From assembly GCA_013396915.1 (NCBI GenBank), contig VWZL01000355.1, positions 434,001-498,000 of the forward strand: a stretch of DNA of 64,000 nucleotides, read 5' to 3'. How positions within the stretch are numbered: position 1 is the stretch's first letter; each line of letters begins with the position of its first letter. The notes below the pieces were generated by a model, which ran no database searches, was not told where the DNA came from, and worked only from the letters and a program-made list of their open reading frames with translations. The position numbers and the translations under genes are program-made. Below, one piece after another: positions 35,701 through 48,530 of this stretch. The stretch is from Stercorarius parasiticus (Eukaryota > Chordata > Aves > Charadriiformes > Stercorariidae).

Positions 35701-38700
35701 TGCCATTTTATAGCAGTATGGCAAAATGATATATGGACATAAACTAGAGGTAAAAAGAAAATGAATGTGTATTTTAAATCAGAAAAAAAAGCAATAGTCA
35801 ACTACTACTCCATTAGCTTTCATCTTTCCTTCATTAAAGTCTTTTGAAAGGGCATCTTATAAAAGAATAACACTCAGAAATGTTTTTACTTCTCAGGAAA
35901 AGGAAGACACTTCATATTTCATAAAGCTAATTATTTTGTTCGTGGTTTCATTCTACGTAGGAGATGGCAAGGAAGGCCTGCAGATGAATTGCTAACCACC
36001 ATTTTTCAGGCAAGGATGTCAGAACATATTTCTTAGATGGGTGAGAAACTTCAGGGTTTTGTAAGTTAGATGATGATGCAATTACCAATATTCTGTGGTA
36101 TGATAATGACCTTTGTTAAAGCAGCGCAGGTCATGAAGTCATGTCAAGAGTCCAGCAGGCATTGTGTTTCAAGCAGGAATGAAGCCTTTGAGACCTGCAG
36201 GAGACTGCTGGTAGAATCTCACAGCAAAGAACAGAGATGCAGAAAGTGCAGGGAAAGGATGAAACGTGCCATTTGAGATTACGCTTAACACTGCTTCACC
36301 ATCATGGTCCGCTATGTCTAAAGACTTCTTGGGAAGTGGGAGGGAGGAAATTCAGGGAAATGAATAAGTTGTTCAAGTGAAGCTCAGTTTTGTTTGAACA
36401 AATCCTAGGGGATGAAAATCATCCTTTTGTGGACAGGTTTAAAACTTTCCTAACTACTTAACTCCACTTGGTTTCAATGGGATTAGAAATCAAGAGGATA
36501 CCTAAGACAAGCAGCTGTGTTCCAGCAGGCCATAGTTACAGGAGGTGTTATTTATGAAGCAACAGATTGTATAGCTGCTTTTATTTACTCTGAGGGGTCC
36601 TCAAGTCCAGCGAATGCCATGTAGGAGAGAAAGAGTTAAACCACGTAAGTTTTTAATTGTATACAGTTTCTTAACTAGACTGCTAAGTAGCCCAAGGCAT
36701 ACGCTGCACATCGGCAACTCAGAGTTATAAACAAACAAGAACAAATCAATGAAAAAATCAAAATAATAACAACATAAAAATTAATCAGCTTTCTACATTG
36801 GCAAGATATCAAATGCATCAACAATTCCTTGTAATTTTAATGCAATATATCTTCCACCTCATCCTCCAAAGTTGGCTGACTCATTCAGTAGTCAGTCCCA
36901 AAAAAATGACTGGGGAAAGGCAGTCGCCTGCCAAAAGACACGCTTCAAATCTAAATGGGTAGATGATACAGGGAAGATCACATCCCTTTTAGGCTGATGG
37001 GACAGCAGCTCTTGTGCTAAGCAGTCTTCCCAAAATAGAGGTCACTAGTTGCTAACCAGACTTCCATGCCACTTGCCAACTCAACACAGAGTTTCCAGGA
37101 AACATTCCGGTGTTAGGTGGTATTTACCACTTAATCTTAAATAAAAAAAATGACTTTGGCTCCTAGGCTATGAAATATGAACGTGCAGTCCTTGTTTGAC
37201 CAAGGATTGATTGAAGTATCTAGTGTTCTGGTCCACCAACAACAGTCTCAAATAAATTACCTGTGCATGCAAGATTTTCATGTATCACTTCCTACCAACC
37301 ATTTCTGGCATTAAAAACAAGTGCAAGAATGCTGAAAGAAATAGTATCACCAGAAATTAACAACACAAAACCTGTTTTAATTAAAGTCAAGATTGTGACT
37401 GGAAAAAATTATATCTATTAAAATGAGAGCTACTCTTGTTTAAGTGTAGGCAACTTTTTTTTTTTTTGTGGGGAGAGATTTTTTTTTTTTCATTTGTACA
37501 ATTAATATCATGGAGCTATGATGACAGCAAAAGTCTAGAGACTGAAACCTATAGAGAAATGAAGAAGACTTTTTTTTTTTTTCAGAAGTGGAAGTGAACT
37601 TTTTTATTCTTTAGTAAACCCTGTAATTTCTTATAGACTTACTGATAACTCAGGGCTGGATCATGGCAGTAGTTTCACACCTCTTCTGGTTTACATATCC
37701 CTTGCAAGTGATATTCCTTGTGGAGGCAATGTGCAACCTAATGCGATGTATTTTTGAGCAACAGTTGCTAACCACAAAAGAACTGTATGCAGTCTGAAAT
37801 GAAAGTGAAATACAGCTGAAGCCTAACCAGAGAAAAAAACCACCTCTGTCTGCTAACAATAACAATATTATGATCCTTACAAAAAGCTGTCTAATAAATA
37901 GCTATTTTTTCCAATATCCTACATCTGGATTACAATTCTTTTATTCATTTTGGCGCTCTCACTGCATGAGAATTCCCACTGACTGCAATCATAGCAGAAT
38001 TTGGCTCAGAATTGGTACTTAGGAATAAGCTGTATCTGATACCCTGTTTCAGAACATGATCTATGTTGATAGAGAGTGACACTGTTCAGAAGGCATAGTC
38101 ACTAATCCTATCACTCCAATCTCTAATCCAATTAACCCTCAGGCTTTCTTGGTGTTTTGGAATCCTGTTTTTTTGGTTTTATTTTTTTAAATTTATTATA
38201 AATGCCCTGAACATTATTGGTTCTGCTACTGCTATTGTTATTATTCTGAGCTAGTTTTCCTAGGAACTTTCTTATGACTTGTCTATAGGGTTACTGCAAT
38301 GTGTAAATATACACCAAAAATATTCCCATTTTTCTGAATGCATCCTCAAAGGATATGTTTTGTTCATCTCTCTGCTCTTATTTTCTTTAATTCTTGACTT
38401 TACCCCAGCTAAACATTATTTTTTTTAATTTACACAGCTCCGTGCAATTTCAGACACGAGAATTTTCACCCATTAATTTGGTTCTCGAGGCTGCAAGAAC
38501 TGTCCCTTTGATCTCATTAGCATACAAAATAAATCAGTGATCACAGTGACCACAGGTTATTCTCTGTTTATGTTTGAGAAATTTGCTACAAGATTAATGA
38601 TTATTGGTCAGTTTATTTGCCCACTTTAGCTCTTTTGAGCAATCCTACTTTTTATACTATGTAGCCTTAAAAAGAGTTCTTGCACAAGGAAAGCATTTAG

Positions 38701-39933
38701 TAGAACAACAACAAAATAAACTGCACTCAGGTTGACTCCAGGATGTTATTGCAAGCCTGAAAAAACATTTCAATATTAAGATCTGTTAAAGTCCGCTAGT
38801 TGTTGTGCAACTTCGCAGTCTACTTAGAATAAAACATTGCTCGCTCTCGACCAAGTTGGGCTCAGTCAGAGAGAAATGGTGAAAAAAATTATCAGAGAAT
38901 TTGCACTGGCAGAGAATTTTGATGCTTTGAACCATTCTTCTTATGAATGTTAGCCACAAGTCCATATTTATTTTTCAACCGACAGTATATTTTGATGATG
39001 CTAATAACAAAGCATGATGACATCAATATGAAGTTTAGGTTTATCTGATGAAATGTAGAATGCACCATAATAATATTTGTTCACAAAGTAAAATAAACAC
39101 TGTTAGAATACTCAAATTAAACAGCATCGACAAAACAGACAAAAAAACCTGACAAGAATGCTCCCACTGCCAGAACTGAAGTACCATTTTTCTACACCTG
39201 TGATAAACATTTGTGAAATATAACTCCATCTGGGTAAATTTTTCATGACTTTTTTTGACTAGTCATTTCTCCTGACGCATACCCTTTAGAAACAGGGAGA
39301 GAAAGCAAATCAATAGTCTAGCTAATCTGAGTTTATGAAGGAAGTTTGTTTCTTTCACATAATTTTCATTTTCTCTTGATAATACAGAGAACAGATTAAT
39401 ATAAAAAATATATAAATTAAAATCTAAAATCCACAACAGGAAGAAAAGGAACAATTTGTAATCAGAAATTTTTCCTGGATTGAATTTTTCCTATGCTACT
39501 GTTTTTTAACATGAATATTAAAGTCATCTAGAAAAGCATGATACCAGTAGCGACACTGTGTACAATGATAACCCATATAGCATGTTAATTTCTTCCCTCT
39601 ATTTTTAATTCCACCCAGCTGTGAGCCATCCACTGTTCAGTACAAGATTAATGAATCACACACTAATTGCTTTTCACATGTCAAACTCTACTCTGAGTCT
39701 TAAGGTTTCAAGAATCTAATGTCAAACACTTTCTTTTGGCTAAATCTTAGGAAGCTAACTCCATCAAATGCGGTGATGCATTAGGAATAATATTAATTAC
39801 ATACTTTCTGAAGATTCAAATCTGTTCTACATTTTGAGTAGATTACGTCACTTAGCTATTAGTTTGAACAACATTAATTGATTCAGCCCTGAGAAGGAGG
39901 TACGCTAGCATAACAGTAATGCTTCCCTGGATG
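32732..39933. other. Unique AT-rich sequence, low-complexity tracts only
   Basis: It holds an AT-rich TAATAATA tract (about 32785-32835), A11-type run near 33590, T13 at 37455-37467, T12 at 37479-37490 and T13 at 37570-37582. Scattered frames of 60-90 codons resemble nothing. A frame at 34594-34815 is preceded by a CCCCAG acceptor-like site but has no supporting donor or domain. Confidence 0.5.
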
Positions 39934-40221
39934 AAATCATAGAAACACAGAATGGTTTGGGTTGGAAGGGACCTTAAAGATCATCTAGTTCCAACCCCCC
40001 TGCCCTGTGCAGGGACACCTCCCACCAGACCAGGCTGCTCAAAAGCCCCGTCCAGCCTGGCCTTGAACACCTCCAGGGATGGGGCAGCCACAGCTTCTCT
40101 GGGCAACTTGTTCCACTGTCTCATGACCATCATAGTGAAAAATTTCTTTCTAATATATAATCTAAATCTCCCCTCCTCCAGTTTGAAGCCATCACCCCTC
40201 ATCGTATCACTACATGCCCTT
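39934..40221 (-). mobile_element. CR1 LINE 3' end
   Basis: It starts on the left with the inverted tail AAATCATAGAAACACAGAATGG, then 'gggttggaagggaccttaaagatcat' and the segments 'ccttgaacacctccagggatggggcagccac' and 'gggcaacttgttccactg'-like sequence. Similarity ends near 'tatcactacatgcccttt'. It covers only the 3'UTR side, about 290 bp, so it carries no coding sequence. It is a different subfamily from the copies at 21740 and 47982 (it has the 'accaggctgctcaaaagccccgtcc' block). Confidence 0.94.
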
Positions 40222-42059
40222 TCCCAATTTGCAGATGTGACCATATAGTACAGCCACATTCTAGCGGTTGCATTTTGTCTTATAGGTAAATGCTATAGAA
40301 GTGACATAAATATGAAAAAGTGACTGTTAGTTTGTGGTGTATTGATAATATTAATTTGACCAGAAGACCCTGGAGAGGGAATTGCACTGCCGACTCATCG
40401 ATAATTTGCTCTTTTTTTGCTAGAGCCTAGAATCAGACAAGACCCTTAAAGAGCTTGTAATAAATGCATCTCAGGCCCCCAGAGACTCATTCCTGCCCAG
40501 GAGTTTGAAAATAACTACCTTCAACTGAATTAAAAATTTCTTTAAATACATCACGACATTCCAAAATATTGAGCTAGTTCAGATATGCTTCTAGATTTAC
40601 ATGGCCCTGAATAGCTCTTTCTGTCTAAAGGGTTTTCTAAGTTTATACTAAGCTAATAATTTCAGCCTCAGAGTCATTAAAACATTAGCAGTATTTTTTC
40701 TGCAGAAAGGGAAATGCAGAGGTCCATCCTACTGAATGAACATCCCACTGAAGTTTTTGCTGTGGGAAAGGTACGGGTACCTGGCTAGCAAGCGTACGCT
40801 GAATGCCGTGTTGTGACAGGTTCAGCTCTGTCAGCACAAACCAGATACAGGAGAGACACAGGAGAGCCTGATGGCAGCCTTCAGAACTAGGAGTCGATTG
40901 TTACTGTTAGCCGACTCTGTGTTGTCCTCCCTTCAAAGAGCTTCATGTAATCAAATTACACTGAAAATGAGTGAAAACTGGGCAGGTAATTCCACCACTC
41001 TGCTGGAAACCAAAGGCTTGTTCTTTATAGGATGTAGCAAAGAAGCATGTGAGCATTACGTGTGGTGCTTGAAGTACTGCAGTTCAAACATGGAAACGTA
41101 TTGGCTGAGCTCAGGGTCCCAAATTTTCTTTTATTTGGACTTTATGGGGCAACCTTCTGAGTGAAAGGGTCAGCTGCTAGGATCTGCAAAATACAATCTT
41201 ATTCCATCAACATGCAAACTCCCTTCGCTTTTCTCCTTGTCATGCAGAGTACAAGAAGGGGCTGTCAGAAGGCAAAATAAAGTTTAAAAAACCCTTTCAT
41301 TTGGCGCTGCACTGAGCAGTGTTTTGGGCTCCATTTTTTCACAGGGTGCTGTCATTTTATGACAGGGAGCAGCCATTTGGTTAAAAGCGCTACTGCTCTG
41401 AGGTTGCCTGACAGCCATTTCTTGACACCATCACACCCAGGGGCTCTCAGGCAGCCCTGTGACTGTCTGCCCACTTCCTTTGGATCAGGAAAAAAACCTG
41501 CCAAAAAAACAGAGTCCAAAACAAAACGGTGCCCCCCGTGTAGGCAAGGGACAGGCCTCCAAGGCCTGGTGTACTTCTGGGTAAACTGGGTGGGTTGGAT
41601 GGTGCTGACAGCGAGTCAGAACAAATGCATCATCAGCTGCACACACTGTTGTGGAAGCAGTTTTATAACTTTTTTAATGCCTAAAAAATGTATTTACGTG
41701 GTTACATGGGTAAGCTCAGCTGCGGATAGAATGTTTCCAGTAGGGGCATGATTACTGCAGGGCTTCTAGGCTGAGACTTAAGACAATTGCTATTTCTCGG
41801 CTCTGTGAGACATTTACGTGGTAGAAGAAAATGAGTCAGAGTTTGCTTTTATACTTGCTGCTTTTTGCAACTTGCCTGCTAATAATAGCTAGATAGCACT
41901 CCCTTATGCAATACATTTTATAAATATGTAACTTGAAGGAACCATCTAACTTTGCGCATAGCTGCCTTCAGTGAAGTACCTTCCTATTCTTTTTCTCTTT
42001 CTTTTCCTATTCTTGTCACCGAGAGACTACCAAACCCCATGCAGTCTATTATCTGCTGC
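40222..42059. other. Unique sequence, nothing recognised
   Basis: The 41300-41760 part is somewhat richer in GC and is open for 130 codons on + (41359-41751), with no recognised protein. An AP-1-like TGAGTCA occurs at about 41832. No repeat family identified. Confidence 0.45.
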
Positions 42060-42610
42060 CGCCGTTTCACATGGGCACCAGTTATTCAGCTGGGAGCAGG
42101 CTGAGGAATATCAAGAAGGATTAAAGAGCCCTGGGAGCAGTGGTCAGGGGTTCTGGGGCACAGGTAGTTTTTTCATCGGTCGTCCTGGTCAAAGGGAAGG
42201 GGGTTGATAGGGCCAGGCAAATCTGGCAAAGCAAGAAATGGCTACAGGACTGGTGCCTCAACCAGGGGTTTGGCTACTTAGATGATGGGACTCGCTGTGA
42301 GAAACATTGTCTACTGGGGCCGGATGGGGTCCACCTGTCAGAGAATGAGAAGAACATCTTCAGTCGGAGGCTTTCCAAGCTCGTGAAGAGGGCGTTAAAC
42401 TAGATTTGCCAGGGGAGTGGAACCGCAATCCATCCCACTCCTACCAGTATGATGCCAATGCCAGCAATAGAAGCCCAGAGCCTGGAGAAGGATCACGGGT
42501 CAGCAGGGGAGCACCTGGAGTGCAGCATAAAGGAAAACTAACCACACAGGCAGCAAGTTAGTCTCATTGGGGGCCCAACTCAAATGCCTCTATATGATAA
42601 TGACATGCTG
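42060..42610 (+). mobile_element. CR1 LINE, internal fragment (ORF1 3' end to ORF2 start)
   Basis: It begins at about 'cacatgggcacc' in the ORF1 esterase region. It passes the ORF1 stop at 42401-42403 and the inter-ORF region, and fades just after the ORF2 start 'gcccaactcaaatgcctctat' (about 42570-42592), with weak similarity possibly to 42610. Both ends lie inside CR1. Full 5' regions are rare because most CR1 copies are 5'-truncated, so the parent copy was unusually long. Everything downstream of the ORF2 start is missing here. Confidence 0.9.
42140..42403 (+). pseudogene. CR1 ORF1 esterase-like C-terminus
   Basis: The frame ends ...KLVKRALN and contains the block GPDGVHLSENEK, the last conserved block (with the catalytic-type Asp and His) of the SGNH-esterase-like domain of CR1 ORF1. 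Preceding words GSGAQVVFSSV and DWCLNQGFGYLD fit the same family. The N-terminal part of ORF1, including the serine block, is absent. The start Met is simply the first ATG in the surviving frame, so the piece is not functional. In the intact element this protein is the ORF1 product; its role is inferred from the family. Confidence 0.88.
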
Positions 42611-43214
42611 TGGTAACCCTGTACCCTTGTTATCAAATAAGCATTCAGAAACAATACTTTAACAAAATATGCTACACTACATGTATATATGACATTGATA
42701 CAATACTTATATACAATACATATATATAAAAATATATACCCCTTCACTATGGGTCTATGGACCACAACCTGTAAACCAGTGGACTTAAATATAAACATGC
42801 AAAGACTGATATTGTCCAAGAAGCATAAGATTTAGGGTTCTAACTCAAACCATTATTTATTAGCAATTGTACAAATCATAATTAATTATTTTTTATAAGC
42901 CCACACTGGAGGTTTCATTGCCATTTATGTACAACAGCCCATTATAAATCATTCATCTGGAGATTTCTCTCCCATGTGTCGTGAAAACATTTCTGTAAAA
43001 TCCTCATAATCAAGTCTATGAATCAGTGCACTGTAAGTGTCACATGTTGAATCGATGGCTTAAGAACCAAGAAGGCCTTTTTATAGGTAGGTGTCAAAAG
43101 CACTCACTGAATTAGAAACTTTAATCTATGGCAGTCAGTGAAATTTATGCTCCAAAGAGATAGTTTGAAAGTCCTACCTTTTTCACTGCTATGGTTATGA
43201 AGTTCTCTCAGGAC
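42611..43214. other. Unique AT-rich sequence with TA-rich tract
   Basis: A TATATA-rich low-complexity tract lies at about 42676-42745. Nothing else recognised. Confidence 0.6.
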
Positions 43215-43500
43215 ATAAAAGAAGGGCCACAGGAATGAGAATTCTGTAGTCTAGAAATGAGAAGACTGAAGGGATATACGATAAAACTATACCAGTCCTC
43301 AAATATCTAAAAGACAACTGAAAAAAAAAAAAGAAAAGGAATTCACAGCAATGTGGGGTTTAAAATGCAGAAAGGGATGCAGAGATTGTATCATCGGGAA
43401 CACTTTCTAATAATGAAGAATAAAATACTAGAACAGATTTTAGGGAAGCCTGTGAAATCTCCATCACTGGTTTTTAGATCCAAGCCAGCCAAACAATGTA
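43215..43500 (+). mobile_element. Ancient CR1-type LINE 3'UTR fragment
   Basis: Strongly diverged, but the order of segments is that of old amniote CR1 copies: 'gagaagactgaagg', then 'cctcaaatatctaaaagac', 'aacactttctaataat', 'actagaacagatt', and 'gaaatctccatcactgg'. It lacks the terminal tail, and the A12 run at 43321-43332 replaces a normally unique part. It is clearly older than the other CR1 copies in the window. Exact boundaries are uncertain. Confidence 0.8.
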
Positions 43501-46500
43501 AAGAATGGTAACATTGTGACAGATTCTTCCCTGTGTCTAAAAATATAATCTCTCAATGTCTGTCACAGATGTATTGTGACTCATGTCTGTAATACCCAAC
43601 AGCTTCTGAAATACCAACATTCCATCACTAGCACTTACTTTTGAGTCCTTTTGAACCTACTTTTGGACCTACTTGACAGGGTCTTTTCCTTCCCCATGTC
43701 ACACCTCATCAGGCAACCCCTGAGAAAATGGGAATATGGTCAATGCAGTATGTATTTAATACCTGAGGCAGGTTTGAAAAGCAGATTAGTCAGGTGAAAT
43801 GATAAGAACCAGAAAGAAAATGTGGGTGGGATAAGAATATTTCAGTGTTAATGAAGACAGAGTCATAGAATATCACTACTTTTTTTTTAATCAGCCTAGT
43901 TTCACATATATATGTTTAGGCACAAACATATGCATATTCTACATGGAAGAAAAAAGATAGGAATGCAAAGGACAGAGATAGATATTTCTCACTAATTCAG
44001 TTTCCAATCAGCAATGCAATCAGCATAAGGCTGCTGGACCCATTAGTACTGCACTGAAAGTGTCCACAGTAATACAGCAGTAGCTGACATAAGACACGCC
44101 AAGCTGAGAGCCTTATGATAACAAGACTCCTACACCCCAGCGGTAAAAAAGGGACATGTCTCCAAGCAAACTTTTTTATTCAATCAGAATAAGCAAATAA
44201 ACAAGCAAAACACTCTGATGAGCAGATTCAGACTTGGGATTTTTCCTTAACTATTTCCTTAAACCAAAGGGGATGTTTGCAAAAGCTCCAGTGTTTCTTT
44301 TTCAGTATTGGGATGCCAATCAGAGTGGAGGTTTATGGAGTGAAAAAGTATGTAAATCCCTTCATTACAAAGTTCATCTTAAGATGAAAAAGGGTAAGTG
44401 CTCCAAGTTAGACAGGGTTATAACAGTTCAGTTCCTACAGTTATTAATGAGAGTGTCAGGGCTAAATGCCATCACACTGTTTTAGATGTCCTAGGGCCTA
44501 ATTCAATTCCCACTGAAAAGAGTAGGGATCAGATCATTCAATTAACTTCAGTGGCCTTTGGATTGGACTTAAGATTCTACTCAGAATGAGATGAAGATCT
44601 CCGTTGAGAGACTGAGCACTTCCAACTCCTGCTGAGTTTGGCACCTTCTTACTAAAGCTGAATATCCAAAAAGAGAGTCGGAGAGCTTGTCTTTTCTATA
44701 CTTAAAATCAAATTGGGGACTCTTAAAGGAGCCTAGGAGATTTTTGTCACCTAACTGCAATCATTTCCTTTGAAATTCTTGAGTAAATTTTTTAAATGAA
44801 AAACAAAAATCACCTTTTTTAAGATTCAAAAAATTCAAGGTTATTATAGACAGAACGCATAATACAACACATATGGTTTTGTACTCAAATTTTGTCTTTT
44901 TTTACGTAGCACACTGGGAAAAAATAACGGAGAGGTTTTTTCTATGGTTATAATATTATGCAGGACAATAATATTACAACTCAATTGTTACAACTAAAGT
45001 AAAATTTCTCAGCATGTTTTCCCATACATTTAATGCTTATTTATAATTATGTAGTTAGTCCTAAAAAGAATACAATTCTGCTGTCTCATCTTCAGAGTAT
45101 CAGAAAAGACATACACGATACACATTTCCAAAAGGCAGCGGTACAGTAATTGACAGACATGATTATTGTGTCCTCTAGAAACATTCAGAATGACAGATGA
45201 TGATAATTTCCTCATAAATCATGTCTAAAACATGAAAAATGCAATGGAACCTCATTTTATTAATATCATCTTATCAGCACTAATGGAGGAGGTAGAATTT
45301 GGGTCTGCAATGTTTATCTGACTTACTTTTGTGAAAGAATTTTCCAGAATTTGCAATCATGTGTGTATAAAAAAAAAATAAAAAATCTTATTCAGGATAA
45401 ACAGCACAATATATTGTGCCTCTCTTGTGCTTCTGTATTACTTTTACTGATCCTTGATGATTGACAGCAGAGCAGAGCTGCAGCCTACTATTTCAGAACA
45501 ACTTACCAAGATAGCAGTGGAGGTTTTTTTGTTCATCAGAACTAGAGGAATAAAAGAAAAAAAGAGAAAATTTTAGACTCAGAGAATCCAAGGTAACAAT
45601 TCTGCATTTTCTCCACGCTTTGAAGCTGGAATGTTTTCATTATTTTTAATATAAAGGAAACTTTTTTTTATATTTTTGACCAAATCCATTGAATGAGAAT
45701 AAGGCTAGCCTCCCCCACACTGCATTTTTATTCTGTGAAAAGCTCATAAATTGAAGTTCCAGTAACTTTTTTTTAAACATCATTATCTCTCCTATTCCAC
45801 CTACGTATTCTAAGATTCTCTATTCATTATAGAATGTGGTGCCAAGTTGACTCCACAGTTCAGAAGTATTTGATTTACAGGTAACAGTTTGGGGTATCTT
45901 AGTGAAGGTGGTGAGAAGTTTGAGCCTTGGGCAGATGTTCTCCACTTTTGGTGGCACTAGGATTCAAGGGGATTGTTTGGGGCCATGTTTGTCTTTCACA
46001 CAGCAGCTTTCGTACTCCAGGGTGGCTTTATCAGATAGTCTTTTGAGAAAGAAGGACCACATCAAAATATATTATTCACTTCCAAAAATTCCCCCGAAAA
46101 TTTTTACATTCTTTCAATGTCATCCATCTAGACATCTGGAGCATTTGTATGGACAGTAATAAAGGTAATTTTAACCCATAATGAATTATTATAATATGTA
46201 TTGCAGTCTTATAACATAGGATTGATAACAGTTATGATGTTCTTTGGAGAGGAATAACAAAATAAATAGAGGCCAAATAATTTGGGAAGAATTTTCTCTT
46301 CTTCCCCCCAAAATTTGGCAGATGAGACACCAAGCAGGGAGAATCATTCACCTGCCAAGAATGATTTTACAGTGGTTACAACCAGCTTCCCGGGCTCACA
46401 AGGAAGATACCGTGGTTGGTATAGCTCTGAGGTCAAGGTGAGACTATAACCACTATGTCTGTTTTGAAGAGACATCCATTATGTTAACGTTAGCAACTGC

Positions 46501-47753
46501 ACATTGCTTAATATAGGCTCAAATTCCTCATTACTCTATGAACAATTCTTGTGGTAAATTTCATACGCCTTGCAGAAATAAGAACGGAAAGTTTCATAGT
46601 GCAGAAGAACTATCTGACCAACATTCCCAAGTGTATGCCAAGTACTTTTGGGACTATGAGTCCATCTCCAAGTAGCTCTTTGAGGTAAACACGAGAGATT
46701 AATACATGGATTAATACCAAAGTGTCCTTAGCAAATGAAGGGCTTCTGTAAAGGAACTATTGATCCAACCTGCTCATACAGCAGCTGAGCTTTGATTTCT
46801 CACCAAAATTTCAGGCTCCACATCTTTATTTCAAAATCATTGATTTTCATGATGTTACATCAGTGTTACCTAACAACCTAAAGAATGCAATGGAGTAACT
46901 GGCAGCATTATTCCTCTTATGAGGCTGATTATATCACTGTAACGTGCTCTGTCTTAAATGTGAGCTCCCTATAGAATGAATATCCTTGCAACTGTCCTAT
47001 TGCTATTGGCAAATAAAATTATTTTAAATATTACCACAGCTCCCATTTAGGCTGCAAAGAGACTACATTAATAAGATATCTGACTACACTGAATACTGGG
47101 CTCTTCTAAAACTCTAGCTGTAAATATTGCATTGAGAGCTGCTGGGTGACGAGCTGTTTTCTAGCGGTTTCATAGGAACTAAAATCTGTTGAAAATAGGA
47201 ACTGGTTCTGGGTACTGAATAGGTGACAAAATTCTTATGCTGGTATGTTACATCTGAAATTCCCCCACCAGCTAACATTTCTTATTAGCTTTTAAGTGAA
47301 TGTCATAACTCACAAAAATATTTTTAATTACCACTCAAGTGGAATAAGTTATTTGGCTGGTGCTTTTTCCTAGCAGGTTTGCCTTCTGTCTTTACAGAGT
47401 TAACTCTGAGTCAGGAGAAACTCAAGCAATCTGCAGATACGGAAGATTTATCTCATACAGGTGCAACTATAAATAGGGGGTATAAAGAATAAAAGATATT
47501 ACCGCAGGCCACAAGACTGTGGACTAAATTTGCCATCTTGTTTTCCTAGGAGAGGGACAAATGCATGAAGACAAAAGTCTTCAAGTCATTAAATCACATG
47601 ACACTTTCATTCCCTTTTTCTTCTTCTTTCCTCACCAAGTCACAAGCAAGACCATCACTGGTCCTTCTTTGCTCAGCTGCCTGATGGACATCATTATTTC
47701 CTCCTTGGGTCCTCGTGAAGATCAGTAAAGACAGGACAGAGTTCAGGACAACA
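43501..47753. other. Unique AT-rich sequence, nothing recognised
   Basis: Short A- and T-runs occur (for example near 43880, 45370 and 45665). A TATAAATAGGGG word lies at about 47469 but has no other promoter feature. No repeat family or exon identified. Confidence 0.5.
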
Positions 47754-47981
47754 TGTTGTGGTGGGCTGACCTTGGCTGGCTGCTGGACCCCCACCCAGCA
47801 GCTTTCTCATTCCCTCTCCTCAACAGGACAGAGGAAGCAAATAAAATGGAAAAGCTTATGAGTCAAGTTAAAGACGGGGAGATCACTGTCTTTATCACCA
47901 TGATTACTGTCATGGGCAAAACATGAGTTAGACCATGAAAAACAAAGACTAATTAAAACAACACCTTCCCCACCTCTTCTT
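47754..47981 (-). mobile_element. ERV LTR, 3' part (split by CR1)
   Basis: It begins TGTTGTGGTGGGCTGACC at the left edge, which is the antisense of the avian LTR end reading ...AACA. It contains the family's landmarks 'ctcaacaggacagagg', 'gagatcact', 'tactgtcatgggcaaaac' and 'aacaccttcccc'. The LTR continues after the CR1 insertion at about 48531. The minus orientation comes from knowledge of the family, whose TATA region lies at the other end and is missing here. No target duplication can be seen because the far end is lost. Confidence 0.85.
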
Positions 47982-48526
47982 AGAATCATAGAATCATAGA
48001 ATTGCCCAGGTTCAAAGGGACCTTTCAGATCATTGAGTCCAACCATCAACCTCACTCTGACACAAACCATCACTAAACCATATCTCTAAGCACTATGTCT
48101 GCCCAGCTTTTAAATACCTCCAGGGTTGGTGCCTCAACCACTTCCCTGGGCAGCCTGTCCCAATGCTTAATAACCCTTTCAGTGTAAAAATTGTTCCTAA
48201 TATCCAGTCTAAACCTCTCCTGGCACAACTTGAGGCCGTTTCCTCTTGTCCTATTGCCTGTTACCTGGGAGAAGAGACGGCCTCCCCCTGGCTACAGCCT
48301 CCTTTCAGGGACTTGTAGAGAGTGAGAAGGTCTCCCCTCAGCCTCCTTTTCTCCAGGCTGAAGACCCCCAGCTCCCTCAGCCGCTCCTCACAAGACTTGT
48401 GCTCCAGACCCCTCACCAGCTCCGTTGCCCTTCTCTGGACACGCTCCAGCACCTCAATGTCTCAATGTCTTTTTTATGGTGAGGGGCCCAAAACTGGACA
48501 CAGCACTCAAGGTGGGGCCTCACCAC
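47982..48526 (-). mobile_element. CR1 LINE nested in the LTR
   Basis: The left edge is the inverted CR1 tail (GAATCATAGAATCATAGAATT). Then come the antisense 3'UTR segments (AAATACCTCCAGGG, CCACTTCCCTGGGCAGCC, ATATCCAGTCTAAACC) and the antisense ORF2 tail. It is 5'-truncated at about 48526, after AAGGTGGGGCCTCACCA. LTR sequence resumes within a few bases. A local duplication CTCAATGTCTCAATGTCT lies near 48455-48472. Confidence 0.95.
48261..48452 (-). pseudogene. CR1 ORF2 C-terminal remnant
   Basis: The frame reads [19 protein letters not shown], then [17 protein letters not shown] and [10 protein letters not shown], the standard C-terminus of CR1 ORF2. It is intact over about 60 residues, but no reverse-transcriptase core remains upstream, so it is dead. 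It is better preserved than the equivalent piece at 2620-2805. Confidence 0.92.
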
Positions 48527-48530
48527 CAAC

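Noticed and set aside
41820..41845. AP-1-like TGAGTCA as an enhancer
   Set aside because: One short motif is expected by chance several times in 64 kb, and conservation cannot be judged from one sequence.
47465..47480. TATAAATAGGGG promoter-like word
   Set aside because: Single AT-rich word with no initiator, exon or LTR around it.
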